Shown here in pieces: positions 36,103-43,535 of a DNA stretch of 64,000 nucleotides; the first letter of the stretch is position 1; the number at the start of each line of letters is the position of its first letter. The stretch spans positions 496,001-560,000 of the forward strand of contig JABTUW010000003.1 of the NCBI GenBank assembly GCA_015075185.1, given 5' to 3'. The stretch is from Anaerolineales bacterium. GTDB lineage: Bacteria > Chloroflexota > Anaerolineae > 4572-78 > J111. The notes beneath the pieces were generated by a model that saw nothing but the letters and a program-made list of their open reading frames with translations, was not told where the DNA came from and made no database searches. Position numbers and translations under genes: made by a program.

Positions 36103-36149
36103 TTGACAAGGTTTGGCAATTAAAGGCATATTAATTCTCATAATGAGAA
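36103..36149 (+). promoter_or_regulatory. promoter and palindromic operator of the SulP-rhodanese gene
   Basis: TTGACA (36103-36108) and CATATT (36127-36132, 18-bp spacer) are followed by the perfect 15-bp palindrome TTCTCAT-A-ATGAGAA (36135-36149), which would cover the transcription start. That position suits a repressor. It differs from the 11-bp repeat boxes of the other sulfur promoters. Confidence 0.6.
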
Positions 36150-36174
36150 AGGATTTTTATCAGCGGAGGATGAA

Positions 36175-38334
36175 TTGGCGGCAGTGAGCCGGACGGCTGG
36201 GACCAACCCCATGCAGCATTGGCTGGCCGATACGCTGGCTTTCTTCTTCCGCCCAGTTGAGATTGTCCGTAGTTACCGCGGCGCCGATTTACGGCCAGAC
36301 CTGCTGGCGGCGCTGACCCTGGCCATTGTCACCCTCCCCCAGGCGATTGCTTTTGCCCTGCTGTCGGATTTGCCGCCTCAGACCGGCCTCTATACGGCCA
36401 TCGTGGCCTCCATTGTCGGGGCGTTGTGGGGGTCCTCTATCCACCTCAACACCGGCCCGACCAACACGACCTCGCTGCTGGTGTTGTCTACCTTACTGGC
36501 GGTGGCCCAGCCAGGCACCTCTGATTACCTCGTCGCCGCCGCCCTCATGGCGGTGATTGTCGGCACGATCCGGCTGTTTATGGGGCTGGCCCGGCTGGGG
36601 GTGCTGGTCAACTTTGTTTCCGATTCGGTCATCATTGGCTTAACCGCCGGGGCGGGCCTCCTCATTTTTGCCAACCAACTCAAAACTTTACTGCACCTTG
36701 AGATTCCCAATTCGCCCTACTTTTTTGTGACCCTGTTCCAGATTTTGGAGCATCTGGGGCAGACCCACGGGTTGAGTTTGACCCTGGGCCTGGCTACTAT
36801 TGGCCTCATCCTCGGGGTGCGCTGGACCAATCCTCGCCTCCCCAGCCCGCTCATCGCCATCGGCGCCATTACCCTACTGGTCGGTTTGTTTAAGCTGGAG
36901 CTGCAAGGGGTTATTATTTTAGGGGAGCTGCCTCACGGTTTTCCTCCCCTACTTAGTTTACCACTGACCGATTTTGAGCTTATCCAGAAGTTGCTGGTTG
37001 GTTCGACGGCGGTGGCGGTGATTGGTCTGGTCGAGGCCACCTCCATTGCCCGGGCCATTGCCATTAAAAGCGGCCAAAGCCTGGACAGCAACCAGGAGTT
37101 TGTGGGGCAGGGGTTAGCCAACATTGCTGCCGGTCTGTTTTCAGGCTATACCTGCGCCGGCTCGTTTACCCGGTCCGGGGTGAATTTTGCCGCCGGAGCG
37201 CGCACCCCGCTGGTCAACGTTTTTGCCGGGCTGTTCGTTTTGCTGGCGTTACTGCTTCTGGCGTCTTACGCCGCGCTTATTCCACGCACAGCTCTCGCGG
37301 GGGTGCTGATGCTGACTGCCTACGGCATGATTGACCACCGCCAGATGAAGCGGATCTGGCATGCCTCTAAAGGTGACAGTGTGATCATGCTGGCGACTAT
37401 TCTGGCCACCCTGCTCTTGCCCCTGGAATTTGCCGTGCTGGCTGGCATTGTCGTCTCCATTATTCGCTTTCTGGTCAAGACCTCCCAGCCGCAGGTGCTG
37501 CCGGTGGTGCCGGATGAGAACTTTCAACATTTTGTCTATGTTGAAGACCAGCCGGTCTGTCCCCAGTTGGGGATTATTTCGGTCAGTGGGCCGCTTTATT
37601 TTGGGGCCACGCAGCACGTGGAGCGGGCGATTCGGACCAATCTCGAACAGCACCCCTCCCAGCAGTTTCTGCTTTTACGCCTGCACCTGGTTGATTACTG
37701 TGATGTGAGCGGCATTCAGATGCTCGAAACGGTGGTGCGGTTGTACCGGGGGCGCGGCGGTGATGTGTATATGGCCGGGGTGCGCCGCCCGGTCAAGCGT
37801 CAGATGCAGTCCATTGGCTTCGACCAATTTTTAGGCGCTGCCCATTTTTTGCAGCGAGATGAGGCTATTTCTCACCTGTTTCACAAAGTGCTGGAGCCGT
37901 CGGTCTGCATTTACGAGTGTGAGTTGCGGGTTTTTGCCGAATGCCAGGCGCTGCCCAAATGGTCCTACGGTTCCCGCATTCCCGAAGCGGCCAGCCTGCC
38001 TGATTATCCCATCCAATCCTGGCTCCCCAGCGAAGTAAAGGCTCGCCTCCATCAAAATGGCGGCAGTCCGGCTATTTTGTTAGTAGATGTGCGCGAACCG
38101 CCGGAGTATCAGCGGGGACACATCCCGCAGGCGCAACTGCTGCCCATGCGCCAGATTCCCAAGGAAGGCCAAACCCTCCCCAGCGACCGCCTGATCGTGC
38201 TGGTCTGTCGCAGCGGGCGGCGCAGCCGGATTGCAGCCGGTATCCTCAAAGATATGGGCTACCCGGAAGTGTACAATCTACAGGGAGGCATGCTGGCATG
38301 GGAAGCGGCCGGCTATCCTGTGGCCGTCGAGTAG
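36175..38334 (+). CDS. SulP transporter-STAS-rhodanese fusion
   Basis: 719 aa from TTG 36175, placed 5 nt after CGGAGGA. The SulP membrane domain (about 30-420) contains LPQAIAFALLSDLPPQTGLY and SGYTCAGSFTRSGVNFAAGA. A STAS domain (about 450-570) has FGATQHVERAIRTNLEQ and VDYCDVSGIQMLETVV. It is followed by a 60-residue connector and a C-terminal rhodanese domain (about 615-717) with VDVREPPEYQRGHIPQAQL and the complete active loop VCRSGRRSR (Cys678). The fusion suggests that anion transport is tied to sulfane-sulfur transfer at the inner face of the membrane. The last codons are not repeat-derived, and no frameshift is seen, so the fusion looks genuine. Confidence 0.92.
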   Translation: MAAVSRTAGTNPMQHWLADTLAFFFRPVEIVRSYRGADLRPDLLAALTLAIVTLPQAIAFALLSDLPPQTGLYTAIVASIVGALWGSSIHLNTGPTNTTSLLVLSTLLAVAQPGTSDYLVAAALMAVIVGTIRLFMGLARLGVLVNFVSDSVIIGLTAGAGLLIFANQLKTLLHLEIPNSPYFFVTLFQILEHLGQTHGLSLTLGLATIGLILGVRWTNPRLPSPLIAIGAITLLVGLFKLELQGVIILGELPHGFPPLLSLPLTDFELIQKLLVGSTAVAVIGLVEATSIARAIAIKSGQSLDSNQEFVGQGLANIAAGLFSGYTCAGSFTRSGVNFAAGARTPLVNVFAGLFVLLALLLLASYAALIPRTALAGVLMLTAYGMIDHRQMKRIWHASKGDSVIMLATILATLLLPLEFAVLAGIVVSIIRFLVKTSQPQVLPVVPDENFQHFVYVEDQPVCPQLGIISVSGPLYFGATQHVERAIRTNLEQHPSQQFLLLRLHLVDYCDVSGIQMLETVVRLYRGRGGDVYMAGVRRPVKRQMQSIGFDQFLGAAHFLQRDEAISHLFHKVLEPSVCIYECELRVFAECQALPKWSYGSRIPEAASLPDYPIQSWLPSEVKARLHQNGGSPAILLVDVREPPEYQRGHIPQAQLLPMRQIPKEGQTLPSDRLIVLVCRSGRRSRIAAGILKDMGYPEVYNLQGGMLAWEAAGYPVAVE

Positions 38335-38348
38335 GACAGGTTGAGAAT

Positions 38349-38403
38349 CCTTACCCATTCCTTACATTCCTCTTGCATAACTTTTACACACGCCGTTTAT
38401 ACT
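38349..38403 (+). promoter_or_regulatory. four-fold 11-bp direct-repeat box and -10, YeeE operon promoter
   Basis: Repeats start at 38349 (CCTTAC), 38360 (CCTTACATT), 38371 (TCTTGC) and 38382 (TTTTACACA). The -10 TATACT at 38398 is 16 bp after the start of the last repeat, as at the other two sites. Confidence 0.82.
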
Positions 38404-38452
38404 CTGGGGAAAATTCTCCACTAAGCATAAAAAGGGAAGAGAGGATATTCAA

Positions 38453-38926
38453 ATGGATTGGATTTGGCAACCGTGGCCCTGGTATGTCTCGGGGCCGTTG
38501 ATTGGCTTGATGGTGCCGGCCCTCTTGCTGCTGGCCGGGAAAAGCTTTGGCATCTCCACCAGTTTTCAGCATTTAGGGGCCATGTGTTCGCCCAACAGCA
38601 AAGTGCCCTACTTTAGAGACTACGACTGGCGCAGGAATCACTGGCGGCTTGTCCTGGTAATTGGAGTAATTCTCGGCGCATTTATTGGTGCACAGCTTCT
38701 GTCGGTGGAGCCGGTTTCCTTTTTACCCGCCGACTACTATAGCTGGCGCGGTTTGACCCTGTTAATCGTGGGCGGCTTTCTGGTCGGCTTTGGGACGCGC
38801 TACGCCAATGGCTGCACGTCCGGCCATACGATTATGGGTCTGGCCAGCCTGCACTGGCCCAGTTTGATCGCTACGATCAGCTTTTTCATCGGGGGACTGT
38901 TCATGGTTCACGTGTTAGGATTCTAG
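38453..38926 (+). CDS. half-size YeeE/YedE sulfur-compound transporter, subunit 1
   Basis: 157 aa, start ATG 38453 with AGAGGA upstream; about four or five membrane helices. The conserved YeeE motif GFGTRYANGCTSGHTIMGLA (about 120-139) carries the Cys expected to contact the sulfur substrate. A second motif, SFGISTSFQHLGAMCSP (about 31-47), holds another Cys. Family knowledge: full-length YeeE (TsuA) imports thiosulfate by relays between conserved cysteines. Here the transporter is split in two half-size proteins encoded in tandem (10-bp gap), probably forming one channel. It is controlled by the 11-bp repeat promoter. Confidence 0.9.
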   Translation: MDWIWQPWPWYVSGPLIGLMVPALLLLAGKSFGISTSFQHLGAMCSPNSKVPYFRDYDWRRNHWRLVLVIGVILGAFIGAQLLSVEPVSFLPADYYSWRGLTLLIVGGFLVGFGTRYANGCTSGHTIMGLASLHWPSLIATISFFIGGLFMVHVLGF

Positions 38927-38936
38927 GGGGATAACT

Positions 38937-39413
38937 ATGCAAGCGAGTTTCGAAGAGAACAACCTGGCGAGTAATCCTGCCGGAGTAACTGACGATACGC
39001 TCGTTCAACAACTCTACGTCTTGATTGTCGGCGTGTTCTTTGGGCTGGTGTTGGTCAAATCCGAGGTCGTTTCCTGGTTCCGGATTCAAAAGATGTTCCG
39101 CTTTGAAGAAGCGCACATGTACCTGGTGATTGCTTCGGCGGTGGTGGTTGGCGCTCTATCGGTCTACTTGATCAAAAAGTTCCAGTTGAAAACGGTTGAT
39201 CAGCAGGAAATCCAGATTGAAACCAAACCCTTTCAGAAAGGGATGGTTATCGGCGGAATTATCTTTGGCATGGGCTGGGCCATCACCGGCGCGTGTCCCG
39301 GCCCGATCTATGCCCAGCTTGGCAGTGGGGAATATGCCGCCGTGGTGACTCTGGGAGCGGCCCTGGCCGGAGCCTATGTTTACGCCCTCCTGCAGCCCAG
39401 GCTGCCGCACTAG
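38937..39413 (+). CDS. half-size YeeE/YedE transporter, subunit 2 (DUF6691 type)
   Basis: 158 aa, start ATG 38937 with AGGGGG upstream; about four membrane helices. The conserved segment IFGMGWAITGACPGPIYAQL (about 105-124) has the second-half YeeE Cys (GACPGP). The N-terminal 25 residues are polar. Together with the upstream subunit it supplies both halves of a YeeE-type transporter. The operon ends here, followed by a repeat-rich gap and then the CstB-like gene under its own 11-bp repeat box. Confidence 0.9.
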   Translation: MQASFEENNLASNPAGVTDDTLVQQLYVLIVGVFFGLVLVKSEVVSWFRIQKMFRFEEAHMYLVIASAVVVGALSVYLIKKFQLKTVDQQEIQIETKPFQKGMVIGGIIFGMGWAITGACPGPIYAQLGSGEYAAVVTLGAALAGAYVYALLQPRLPH

Positions 39414-39471
39414 CCCAATAAGCCGATGAGTCATTTGCGCCTTCACATTGACAAAGAATGATCAATTTAAT

Positions 39472-39577
39472 TTATGGATTACGATTTTGGATTTATACCG
39501 CAAGGGTATCCTTTAGGACGATTAGGATCAAGATTTAGCCTTCCTAATCGTAAATCGTCAATCTGAAATCGTAAATT
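39472..39577. repeat. repeat of the GATTACGATTTTGGATTT type
   Basis: The left arm ATGGATTACGATTTTGGATT and the right part CCTAATCGTAAATCGTCAAT with GAAATCGTAAATT pair loosely around the hairpin AAGGGTATCCTTT. A related element lies at 58797-58857. Confidence 0.6.
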
Positions 39578-39585
39578 GGTTAGGC

Positions 39586-39640
39586 CCTTACACTACCCTT
39601 CCATTTTTCTTATTCAATTTTTACACAAAAGGGATAGAGT
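39586..39640 (+). promoter_or_regulatory. four-fold 11-bp direct-repeat box and -10, cstB-like promoter
   Basis: Repeats start at 39586 (CCTTAC), 39597 (CCTTCCATT), 39608 (TCTTAT) and 39619 (TTTTACACA). The -10 TAGAGT at 39635 is 16 bp after the start of the last repeat. Geometry is identical to the sites at 28618 and 38349. Confidence 0.82.
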
Positions 39641-39682
39641 TGGATCATCAGCAGAGGTTATAAGCTAGAAGGAGAAAGTGCA

Positions 39683-41098
39683 ATGCTGCTAAAATATTTT
39701 TACGATGATAAGATCGCCCATGCTTCTTATATGGTGGGCTGCCAGGCAACCGGTGAAGCTCTGGTCGTTGACCCAGCCCGTGATATCGAACCCTACCTGC
39801 AAGCGGCCGAAGAAAACGGGATGAAAATCGTGGCCGCCACCGAAACCCACATTCACGCCGACTTCCTTTCCGGCAGCCGGGAACTGGCCGAGCGCACCGG
39901 GGCCAAGTTGTACCTCTCGGATGAGGGCGACGAGAACTGGAAGTACGAGTTTGCGCCTCAGTACAACCACCAACTGGTCAAAGACGGCGATACTTTTAAG
40001 ATCGGCAACATTAAAATTGAAGTTATGCACACCCCCGGTCACACCCCGGAGCACATCTCCTTCCTGGTCACCGACACCGCCGGGGCCAACCAACCCATCG
40101 GCATCTTCAGCGGCGACTTTGTCTTTGTCGGCGATGTGGGCCGGCCGGACTTGCTGGAAGAAGCCGCCGGCATCAAAGGTACCGCCGAGCCGGGTGCCCG
40201 CCGCATGTTCCATTCGCTCAAGCGCTTCAAGGCTCTGCCTGATCACATCCAGGTCTGGCCGGCGCACGGAGCGGGCAGCGCCTGCGGCAAAGCCCTGGGC
40301 GCGATTCCTTCCAGCACCGTCGGCTACGAAAAGTTGTTCAATTGGGCCATGGCCTACGAGGATGAGGATCAGTTTGTGAAAGCGCTGCTCTCCGGCCAGC
40401 CGGAAGCCCCCTTCTACTTTGCCATGATGAAAAAGCTGAACAAGGTGGAGCGGAATGTCTTGAAAGAGCTGCCCCAACCGGCCAAACTGAATGTTGACCA
40501 GTTGGCGCAAGTTCTGGACCAGGGGGCCGTAGTGGTGGACACCCGTTCCGCCGATGAATTTGCCGCCGCTCACATTCCCGGCACCATCAATATCCCCCTG
40601 GATAAATCCTTCACCAACTGGGCCGGCTGGCTGTTGGGCTATGACCAAACCTTTTATCTGATTGGCAGCGAGGCGATCATTCGTCAAGCGGTACGCGACC
40701 TGGTTTACGTTGGCCTGGACAATATCGGCGGCTACTTTGAGCCTGCCGTGCTCTCGGCCTGGCCCGGCAAACTCCAGAGTTATCAGACGACCACCCCGAC
40801 CGAGATTGCCGACCAGGTCCTCAAGGGTGAAGTTACCGTGCTGGACATTCGTGCCTTGAGCGAATGGAACGAAGGGCACCTGCCCGGAGCAAAGCACATT
40901 ATGCTGGGTTATCTGCCCAAACGCGCCGCCGAAATCCCAACTGACAAGCCGGTGGTGGTCCACTGCCGCACCCAGAATCGTTCGGCCATTGGAGTTAGCG
41001 TATTACAGGCTAAAGGCATTCCCAATGTAATCAAAATGCATGCCGGCTATCAAGGCTGGGCCACCGCTAATCTGCCGATTGAACGTAACGGCAAGTAA
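39683..41098 (+). CDS. cstB: CstB-like persulfide dioxygenase fused to two rhodanese domains
   Basis: 471 aa, start ATG 39683 behind AAGGAGA. The metallo-beta-lactamase domain (1-245) has THIHADFLSG (His56, His58, Asp60), HTPGH (His120) and FSGDF (Asp145), the ETHE1-type mononuclear iron set, and the GRPDL signature. A first rhodanese-like domain (about 260-360) has YLIGSEA where the active Cys loop should be, so it is a pseudo-rhodanese. The second (about 365-465) has VVHCRTQNRSA with Cys428 intact. This three-part plan is that of CstB, which converts low-molecular-weight persulfides or hydrosulfide-derived sulfane sulfur to thiosulfate or sulfite. It is regulated by the 11-bp repeat box and is the likely source of sulfite for the molybdoenzyme. 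Confidence 0.93.
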   Translation: MLLKYFYDDKIAHASYMVGCQATGEALVVDPARDIEPYLQAAEENGMKIVAATETHIHADFLSGSRELAERTGAKLYLSDEGDENWKYEFAPQYNHQLVKDGDTFKIGNIKIEVMHTPGHTPEHISFLVTDTAGANQPIGIFSGDFVFVGDVGRPDLLEEAAGIKGTAEPGARRMFHSLKRFKALPDHIQVWPAHGAGSACGKALGAIPSSTVGYEKLFNWAMAYEDEDQFVKALLSGQPEAPFYFAMMKKLNKVERNVLKELPQPAKLNVDQLAQVLDQGAVVVDTRSADEFAAAHIPGTINIPLDKSFTNWAGWLLGYDQTFYLIGSEAIIRQAVRDLVYVGLDNIGGYFEPAVLSAWPGKLQSYQTTTPTEIADQVLKGEVTVLDIRALSEWNEGHLPGAKHIMLGYLPKRAAEIPTDKPVVVHCRTQNRSAIGVSVLQAKGIPNVIKMHAGYQGWATANLPIERNGK

Positions 41099-41115
41099 TT
41101 AGCCACAGTTACGTT

Positions 41116-41285
41116 TAATACCAACTCTCCTTTCAAGCACCGTATTTCTTACCGCAGAGAGCGCAAAGGACGCTGAGATTTAAACAGGAAAAACCTCTGC
41201 GATCTCCCCCTGGCACTTGCCGCTCCAGGGGCAAGTGTGTGTACTCGGCGGTAATTTGTGGCCTTTCAATGGGCAATCGGTATTA
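41116..41285. mobile_element. MITE-like element, copy 2
   Basis: This 170-bp element has terminal inverted repeats TAATACCAACTCTCC (left) and TAATACCGATTGCCC (right, reverse complement). It shares with 7731-7860 the blocks CTTTCAAG, TTACCGCAGAGAGCGC, GGACGCTGAGATTT, CCTCTGCG and GTAATTTGTGGCCTTT in the same order. A 40-bp insert holding its own hairpin (GGCACTTGCCGCTCC..GGGGCAAGTG) explains the length difference. Confidence 0.75.
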
Positions 41286-41296
41286 CATCAATTGAC

Positions 41297-41331
41297 AAGC
41301 CCCCGTTTCTCTTAGAAATTGGGGGCTTTTT
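41297..41331 (+). terminator. Rho-independent terminator after cstB-like gene
   Basis: Stem AAGCCCCC (41297-41304) / GGGGGCTT (41321-41328) is followed by a T-run. It closes the sulfur island on the plus strand. The rest of the 336-bp gap to the thioesterase gene holds the MITE-like element and nothing else recognised. Confidence 0.8.
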
Positions 41332-41434
41332 GATCTCAAGAGATTAAGTTGGCCGGGCATTTGACTGAAACTCAAAAGCCCTTCATAATAAGCCGGAAGT
41401 AAAAAGCCCTTCTTCACTTCTTCACCGCAAAACA

Positions 41435-41863
41435 TCAATCACTTATCATAACTTGCCGGAAGGACTTGGGAATCCGAGCGATTTTTCGCTCGGCGTAATT
41501 AAAGGAAACAAGACCGGTTTCGGCCAGGGCCAGGATTTTATCTCCCCTGGTTATCCGGTGAAAAATCCGAAAGCTGCGCTGCGTCATTTCGCCGATGTGG
41601 CTGTCAATGTCCAATCTGTCCAGCATAAAGCCTTCTTCCAAAAAGTTAACCACCAGATCGGCCATTATGATCCCGGTTTGACCGTCGCCCAGGTTCATTT
41701 CGCTCAACCCCAGGCTGTGTAACAGGTTGATGCGAGCCTCATGCAGCAGTCCCACCAGGGCATCGTTGCCCAGGTGGCCGCCGTAATTAATATCTCGGAC
41801 CTGGAGCGTCACTTCATAATGAAATTCATAGCTTGGTTGGAGTTGAAGTTTGATTCTGGGCAT
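41435..41863 (-). CDS. acyl-CoA thioesterase, 4HBT/hotdog fold
   Basis: 142 aa, start behind GGAGAGG. The hotdog signature RDINYGGHLGNDALVGLLHEAR (in two parts, about 23-44) carries the catalytic Asp and the GHLGND motif of the 4-hydroxybenzoyl-CoA/YbgC thioesterase group. LVVNFLEEGFMLDRLDI and FRIFHRITRGDKILALAE complete the fold. Family knowledge: it hydrolyses acyl-CoA or acyl-ACP in the cytoplasm; the chain specificity cannot be told. It is a single gene on the minus strand, transcribed away from methylglyoxal synthase. Confidence 0.88.
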   Translation of the reverse strand: MPRIKLQLQPSYEFHYEVTLQVRDINYGGHLGNDALVGLLHEARINLLHSLGLSEMNLGDGQTGIIMADLVVNFLEEGFMLDRLDIDSHIGEMTQRSFRIFHRITRGDKILALAETGLVSFNYAERKIARIPKSFRQVMISD

Positions 41864-41944
41864 TGTCCTCTCCGTCAGAAGATACGTTCAGTTTAAGCCA
41901 GGGGTGAGAAAAGGGCAAGCTAAATAAGGAAGGATGGCAACATT

Positions 41945-42415
41945 GTGGCCTACAAAATATTAACAATTGAACCAAAAAAGAAGATTGCTCTCATTGCTCA
42001 CGATAACAAAAAGGACGATATATTGGAATGGGCCAGGTATAACCAGCCCGTATTAGCCCAGCATGAACTCTATGCCACCGGCACCACCGGCCGGCTGCTG
42101 GAGACAGAACTGAACCTGCCGATTAACAAGCTGCAAAGCGGCCCGTTAGGCGGCGACCAGCAGATTGGGGCCAGAATTGTTGACGGCGCGATTGATTTTG
42201 TCATCTTTTTCTGGGATGCGCTCGAATCCCAACCGCACGACCCCGACGTGAAGGCGCTGCTGCGCCTGGCCGTCGTCTGGAATATTCCCACGGCCTGCAA
42301 TCGTGCTACCGCCGATTTTATGATCTCTTCCCCGATCATGGGGATTGCCTATGAGCGGCTGCTGCCGGATTACACCGAATATCGCAAACTGCGCCGGGGT
42401 CGAGAGGACATCTAG
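41945..42415 (+). CDS. mgsA: methylglyoxal synthase
   Basis: 156 aa from GTG 41945 with AAGGAAGG upstream. The MgsA signatures are all present: KIALIAHDNKK, ATGTTGRLLE, SGPLGGDQQIGARI with the catalytic Asp, FFWDALESQPHDPDVKALLR with the active-site His, and VVWNIPTACNRATADFM. It converts dihydroxyacetone phosphate to methylglyoxal and phosphate, a bypass that relieves sugar-phosphate stress. The stop codon overlaps the start of the GNAT gene by 1 nt (TAGTG), indicating translational coupling. Confidence 0.95.
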   Translation: MAYKILTIEPKKKIALIAHDNKKDDILEWARYNQPVLAQHELYATGTTGRLLETELNLPINKLQSGPLGGDQQIGARIVDGAIDFVIFFWDALESQPHDPDVKALLRLAVVWNIPTACNRATADFMISSPIMGIAYERLLPDYTEYRKLRRGREDI

Positions 42416-42909
42416 TGACGCTTGCTGTCAGGCCGGCCCACCTGGCCGACATCCCGGCCATTACGGCGATTTATAACGAGGCCATTTTAACCACCGTCGC
42501 CACCTTTGACACCGAGCCAAAAAGTGAGGCCGACCGTGCCGCCTGGTTTGCCGCTCACGGCCCCAGGCATCCTATCCTGGTGGCCGAAGTGAACGGGCAG
42601 GTGGTCGGCTGGGCCTCGTTGAGCAAGTGGTCCGACCGCCTGGCCTACGCCGATACCGCCGAGATTTCGCTCTACGTCCGGAGCAGCCAGCGCGGCCAGG
42701 GCATTGGCAAGCGCCTGGTTGAAGCCGTGGTGGCTGAGGGCGAAAAAGCCGGCCTGCACACGCTGATCGCCCGGATTGCGGCGGGAAATGAGGTCAGTGT
42801 CCGTTTGCACCAAGCGGCCGGTTTTGCCCCCATCGGCGTGATGCGCGAAGTAGGGCGCAAATTCGGCCGGCTTTTGGATATTCATTTGATGCAGAAGATT
42901 TATGAATGA
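42415..42909 (+). CDS. GNAT acetyltransferase, phosphinothricin-acetyltransferase-like
   Basis: 164 aa from GTG 42415, overlapping the mgsA stop. It has the Pat/Bar/MddA pattern: VRPAHLADIPAITAIYNEAI, TVATFDTEPKS, GWASLSKWSDRLAYADTAEIS, the acetyl-CoA loop RGQGIGKRL, and IARIAAGNEVSVRLHQAAGF. Family knowledge: enzymes of this group N-acetylate methionine sulfone, methionine sulfoximine and phosphinothricin-like amino acids. The coupling to mgsA is unexplained. Confidence 0.9.
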   Translation: MTLAVRPAHLADIPAITAIYNEAILTTVATFDTEPKSEADRAAWFAAHGPRHPILVAEVNGQVVGWASLSKWSDRLAYADTAEISLYVRSSQRGQGIGKRLVEAVVAEGEKAGLHTLIARIAAGNEVSVRLHQAAGFAPIGVMREVGRKFGRLLDIHLMQKIYE

Positions 42910-42955
42910 AGCGTGGGGCGTATTAACCTTAGTTCGGAATTAGGTCAAAAATTAC

Positions 42956-43054
42956 CCTTCGATACGGGCTAACGCCCTACTCAGGATGATTTTTGGCTCA
43001 TCATCGCACCCTGAGTAGCCTTGAACGCAGTGAAAGGCGTATCGAAGGGTGCGA
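42956..43054. repeat. long hairpin repeat, CCCTTCGATACG / CTACTCAGGATG family
   Basis: The left arm contains CCCTTCGATACG and CTACTCAGGATGA; the right arm contains CACCCTGAGTAG and CGTATCGAAGGGTG. A second copy is at 47352-47475. The ORF extension through this element (from 42993) is not a real N-terminus of the DUF3052 gene. Confidence 0.78.
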
Positions 43055-43124
43055 TTACAAAAATCCAAATTCAGGTTATTATGTTATCTTGAGACGTTAC
43101 ACCCCACGGTCCGAAAAGAAAAAG

Positions 43125-43529
43125 ATGGCCGGTTACTCAAAAACGCCACTGGTTAAAAAATTAGGGATTAAGCCCGGCTTCCACGTCATTATTCTGAACG
43201 CACCGGAGAACTACACCCAAACTCTGGGTGAATTGCCTGAGGAAATCATTGTTGCCAACAGCCTGGCCGGCCCTCTCGACTTCATCCACTTCTTCACCAC
43301 CCGCCGCGAGATCCTGGCCGCCGAATTTCCGCAGCTCAAGCAGGCTCTCGCTCCGAGCGGCGCGCTCTGGATTTCCTGGCCCAAGCGCTCAGCCAGAGTA
43401 GAGACCGACCTGACCGAAGACATCATCCGGGCGATTGGCCTGGAAAATGGGCTGGTGGATGTCAAAGTGGCGGCGGTGGATGAGATCTGGTCAGGTTTGA
43501 AGTTTGTTTACCGGCTGAAAGATAGATAA
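43125..43529 (+). CDS. DUF3052 family protein
   Basis: 134 aa from ATG 43125. Upstream in-frame codons translate the hairpin repeat. The family pattern is clear: AGYSKTPLVKKLGIKPG at the start, VIILNAPENYTQTLGELP, DFIHFFTTRREILAAEFP, LAPSGALWISWPKRSARVET and WSGLKFVYRL. It is a soluble cytoplasmic protein. The function of DUF3052 is not established; the fold resembles a degenerate methyltransferase-like Rossmann protein in layout (my inference only). It stands alone between repeat elements. Confidence 0.85.
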   Translation: MAGYSKTPLVKKLGIKPGFHVIILNAPENYTQTLGELPEEIIVANSLAGPLDFIHFFTTRREILAAEFPQLKQALAPSGALWISWPKRSARVETDLTEDIIRAIGLENGLVDVKVAAVDEIWSGLKFVYRLKDR

Positions 43530-43535
43530 TTGACA

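Noticed and set aside
39689..40963. 424-codon minus-strand open frame opposite the cstB-like gene
   Set aside because: Shadow of a well-supported plus-strand gene. The product shows no fold-like pattern.
42993..43124. 44-codon extension of the DUF3052 protein
   Set aside because: It reads through the CCCTTCGATACG hairpin. The family match starts at ATG 43125.
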